Assembly (NCBI GenBank): GCA_033578915.1
Contig: JAVQWQ010000124.1
Span: 1-6,987 of the forward strand
From: UBA7692 sp033578915
GTDB taxonomy: Bacteria; Bacteroidota; Bacteroidia; Chitinophagales; LD1
Length of the DNA stretch: 6,987 nt
Direction: 5' to 3'
Shown here: positions 5,283 to 6,987 of the stretch, in pieces
Layout: each line of letters begins with the position of its first letter
Position numbering within the stretch: position 1 is the first letter of the stretch
Program-made: the position numbers and the translations under genes
The notes under the pieces: model-generated
What the model was told of the DNA's origin: nothing
What the model saw: the letters and a program-made list of their open reading frames with translations, nothing else
Databases searched by the model: none

Positions 5283-6555
5283 GTGGAAAAATTGCAATAG
5301 CTTAGGCATTATTAGTTGGGTATTAATTTTTTTGGTATTAGTGTGCGGGATAGTTCATGCCCAAAATGCTAATACGCAAAAAAGAAAAGAAGCGCTGCAA
5401 GAACAAATGATTCGTCTGCAAAAAGAGATTAAAGAAATAGAGTCATTCATTGAAATTACTTCCAAAAAGAAAAAACAGAGCCTGAGCGAGCTACAGTCGC
5501 TCAATGCTAAAATCAAGTCGAGAGAAAAGCTGATTCAGAATCTCCAGTCTCAACTAAAAGAACTGGAAAGTAATATAATAGCCACCAGCGAAGACCTTCA
5601 GCAACAAATTAACAAGGTGGAAAAAATGAAAAAAGATTATGCTATGATGCTGCGGCATACTTATCAAAACTACAGCAAGAATAATTTATTGTATTTCATG
5701 CTCGCAACCAACTCGTTTTATGAGGCTTTGAACCGCTACCGATGGACTAAAAAAATAGCTGAGCTGAGGCGCGAGCAAACCAAACAATTGCAATATGAAA
5801 TAAAACTGTTGGAACAGAAAAAAAGCCAACTGGAAGAAGAGAAGAACGAACAACTACAGGTTATTAAAGAAGAAAATAAACAACAAAATATTTTATTGCA
5901 TGAAAAGAGAGAACAGGCAGGTATGCTGGCAAAACTTACTGACCAGGAGAAAAAACTCCGCAGGCAGTTTGAACAAAAACAGGCTGCCATTCGAACCCTC
6001 AACCGAAAAATAGAAGCTATCATCGCAGAAGAAATTCGCCTGGCTCGTATAAAAGCAAATGAAGGCGGGCCTGCTCTGCCCACCACCCCGAAAAAAGAGG
6101 CCGATGTTATCCCCCTCGCACCCGATGAAAAAGCCCTGAGCAACGACTTTGCAGGCAACAAAGGCAAGCTGCCCTGGCCGGTCATCCGCGGACATATCAC
6201 CTCAGGTTTTGGCCGTCAGGAGCACCCTTCGCTCAAGGGAGTGTATATAGAAAATAACGGAATAGACATCAAAACAACCGGCGGCAGTGAAGCCCGCGCA
6301 ATTTTTGAAGGTGTTGTCGTGAGCGTTTTTTCGCTCCCCACCACCAACACTTGTGTTATTATAAAACATGGAGAATACTTTACGGTCTATTCGAATTTAG
6401 AGCAAGTGAATGTGAAAACAGGGCAAAGAGTAACGGCCAAACAAACGATTGGAAAATTGGCGAGTGAGCCCGATGAAAACTTTACTAAAATTCACTTAGA
6501 AATATGGAGGGGAAAAGAGAAGCTTGACCCTGAACTTTGGCTTGCTTCACGTTAA
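5260..6555 (+). CDS. EnvC-like murein hydrolase activator with degenerate LytM/M23 domain
   Basis: The product has 431 residues and acts in the periplasm. A basic N-terminus and hydrophobic segment (about 17-33) end in IVHAQ, a probable signal-peptidase I site. Residues 38-265 are a long, Lys/Glu/Gln-rich coiled coil with a short break near 143-160 (LLYFMLATNSFYEALNRY), as in EnvC. A Pro-rich linker (270-290) leads to a C-terminal LytM domain (305-431): GHITSGFGRQEHP, NNGIDIKT, VIIKHGEYFTVYSNL and IHLEIWRG. The metal ligands of active M23 enzymes are largely missing. The first His of HxxxD is Asn332 (D336 is kept), the YxHL His is Asn379, and the first His of HxH is Lys410 (H412 is kept). As in E. 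coli EnvC, this points to activation of cell-wall amidases rather than direct cleavage. The start ATG overlaps the DUF4292 gene by 23 bases, suggesting translational coupling. Convergent with the glycosyltransferase gene, 13 bases away. Confidence 0.9.
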   Translation: MKTTVETKWKNCNSLGIISWVLIFLVLVCGIVHAQNANTQKRKEALQEQMIRLQKEIKEIESFIEITSKKKKQSLSELQSLNAKIKSREKLIQNLQSQLKELESNIIATSEDLQQQINKVEKMKKDYAMMLRHTYQNYSKNNLLYFMLATNSFYEALNRYRWTKKIAELRREQTKQLQYEIKLLEQKKSQLEEEKNEQLQVIKEENKQQNILLHEKREQAGMLAKLTDQEKKLRRQFEQKQAAIRTLNRKIEAIIAEEIRLARIKANEGGPALPTTPKKEADVIPLAPDEKALSNDFAGNKGKLPWPVIRGHITSGFGRQEHPSLKGVYIENNGIDIKTTGGSEARAIFEGVVVSVFSLPTTNTCVIIKHGEYFTVYSNLEQVNVKTGQRVTAKQTIGKLASEPDENFTKIHLEIWRGKEKLDPELWLASR

Positions 6556-6568
6556 TATAAGTCATCGC

Positions 6569-6987
6569 TCATGTCTTTAAGATAAACCTGAGCAACATCA
6601 AAAACTCATTAGCCGGATTATAATTAGCAACATAATAACGGTTTAATTCCCTTGCCATATTCTCTGAAGATACTCCTTTTATATAATCAAGAGCAAATAT
6701 CCCTTGGCGGATTTTAGGTAAGTACCCGTAATCGTCGGGTTGCCCGCAGTAACCAATCCATGTCTTCTTTCCAAACAATACATCGGGAGCGGCAGCCAAT
6801 AGTTTTCTTCCTGCTTTAGTGAAAAGTAACAAGGGAAAAAACATTAAAACAAATAAACCGAAAAGGATATCTAGAATTCTTTTTTGTCTTAAGAACAACC
6901 GATTGGCAATAGATAAATTTGTTTCGCTGTTATAAATTTCGCCGGCAGTATTTTTCGAACTGCTGCCTACAATTGCGCTTTCACCAC
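6569..6987 (-). CDS. Membrane-anchored glycosyltransferase, C-terminal part (5' end outside the window)
   Basis: The frame is open to the right edge of the window, so only the last 139 codons are seen; the apparent TTG start at 6898 is not real. The visible protein begins GESAIVGSSSKNTAGEIYNS, then a basic stretch (LFLRQKRILD) leads into one hydrophobic helix (ILFGLFVLMFFPLLLF). Next come VLFGKKTWIGYCG and LPKIRQGI, and a helical tail (ELNRYYVANYNPANEFLMLL) ends at the TGA. This arrangement is the C-terminus I associate with Bacteroidota family 2 glycosyltransferases of surface-polysaccharide or glycolipid synthesis, where 'FGKKTW.GY' follows the membrane segment. The catalytic domain, the sugar donor and the acceptor are outside the window, so nothing can be said about specificity. 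The gene lies tail to tail with the EnvC-like gene, and no terminator separates them. Family identity is from recollection of similar proteins. Confidence 0.7.
   Translation of the reverse strand, partial: GESAIVGSSSKNTAGEIYNSETNLSIANRLFLRQKRILDILFGLFVLMFFPLLLFTKAGRKLLAAAPDVLFGKKTWIGYCGQPDDYGYLPKIRQGIFALDYIKGVSSENMARELNRYYVANYNPANEFLMLLRFILKT

Noticed and set aside
5736..6200. Minus-strand open frame of 154 codons opposite the EnvC-like gene
   Set aside because: Its translation is Ser/Cys/Phe-rich, the usual mirror of Lys/Glu/Gln coiled-coil codons; the plus strand carries a convincing protein.
6553..6600. Alternative ending for the glycosyltransferase in another minus-strand frame (DVAQVYLKDMSDDLY then stop)
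   Set aside because: It looks protein-like but is only about 15 codons long; the main frame's helical tail and stop fit the family without a frameshift.

Overview
The window looks like core chromosome from a member of the Bacteroidota, probably Sphingobacteriales/Chitinophagales-like. The reasons are the protein families present (a DUF4292 lipoprotein, a Bacteroidota-style EnvC-like M23 protein, a glycosyltransferase tail with a 'GKKTW.GY' motif), signal peptides ending in A-Q, few Shine-Dalgarno sites, and a TAnnTTTG-type promoter box. I see no mobile element, tRNA, rRNA or CRISPR array. The taxonomic call is inference from protein resemblance, made without any database search.

Left part (1-1337). 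The window opens inside menA, the 1,4-dihydroxy-2-naphthoate prenyltransferase of menaquinone synthesis, on the + strand. The gene is split by a +1 frameshift near base 463, and a second stretch around the Asp-rich motif also looks shifted, so it is either a decaying copy or contains sequence errors. It converges on a minus-strand pair: an acyl-CoA thioesterase of the YciA/BACH hotdog family, and upstream of it a secreted M16-peptidase-like protein. The two stop codons of the convergent genes lie only 7 bases apart, with no terminator visible.

Middle (1343-3685). The M16-like protein has lost the zinc-binding motif of its family. It appears to carry a divergent OmpA-like domain at its C-terminus, so a non-catalytic envelope role is more likely than proteolysis. 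A 175-base divergent intergenic region separates it from a small two-helix membrane protein of unknown function. The sequence GGTTTC/GAAACC is unusually concentrated here and forms two inverted repeats.

Right part (3686-6987). lptB (ATPase of the LPS exporter), a DUF4292 lipoprotein and an EnvC-like degenerate M23 protein run in one direction with short or negative spacing. They form a probable operon for outer-membrane and cell-wall work: LPS transport, an envelope lipoprotein of possible LolB-like fold, and activation of septal amidases. The window ends with the minus-strand C-terminal part of a membrane-anchored glycosyltransferase that converges on envC.

The window is mostly recognisable envelope and cofactor genes. 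I found no clear new multi-gene system. The items most worth a second look are the M16/OmpA-like fusion, the damaged menA, the GGTTTC cluster and the unidentified small membrane protein.
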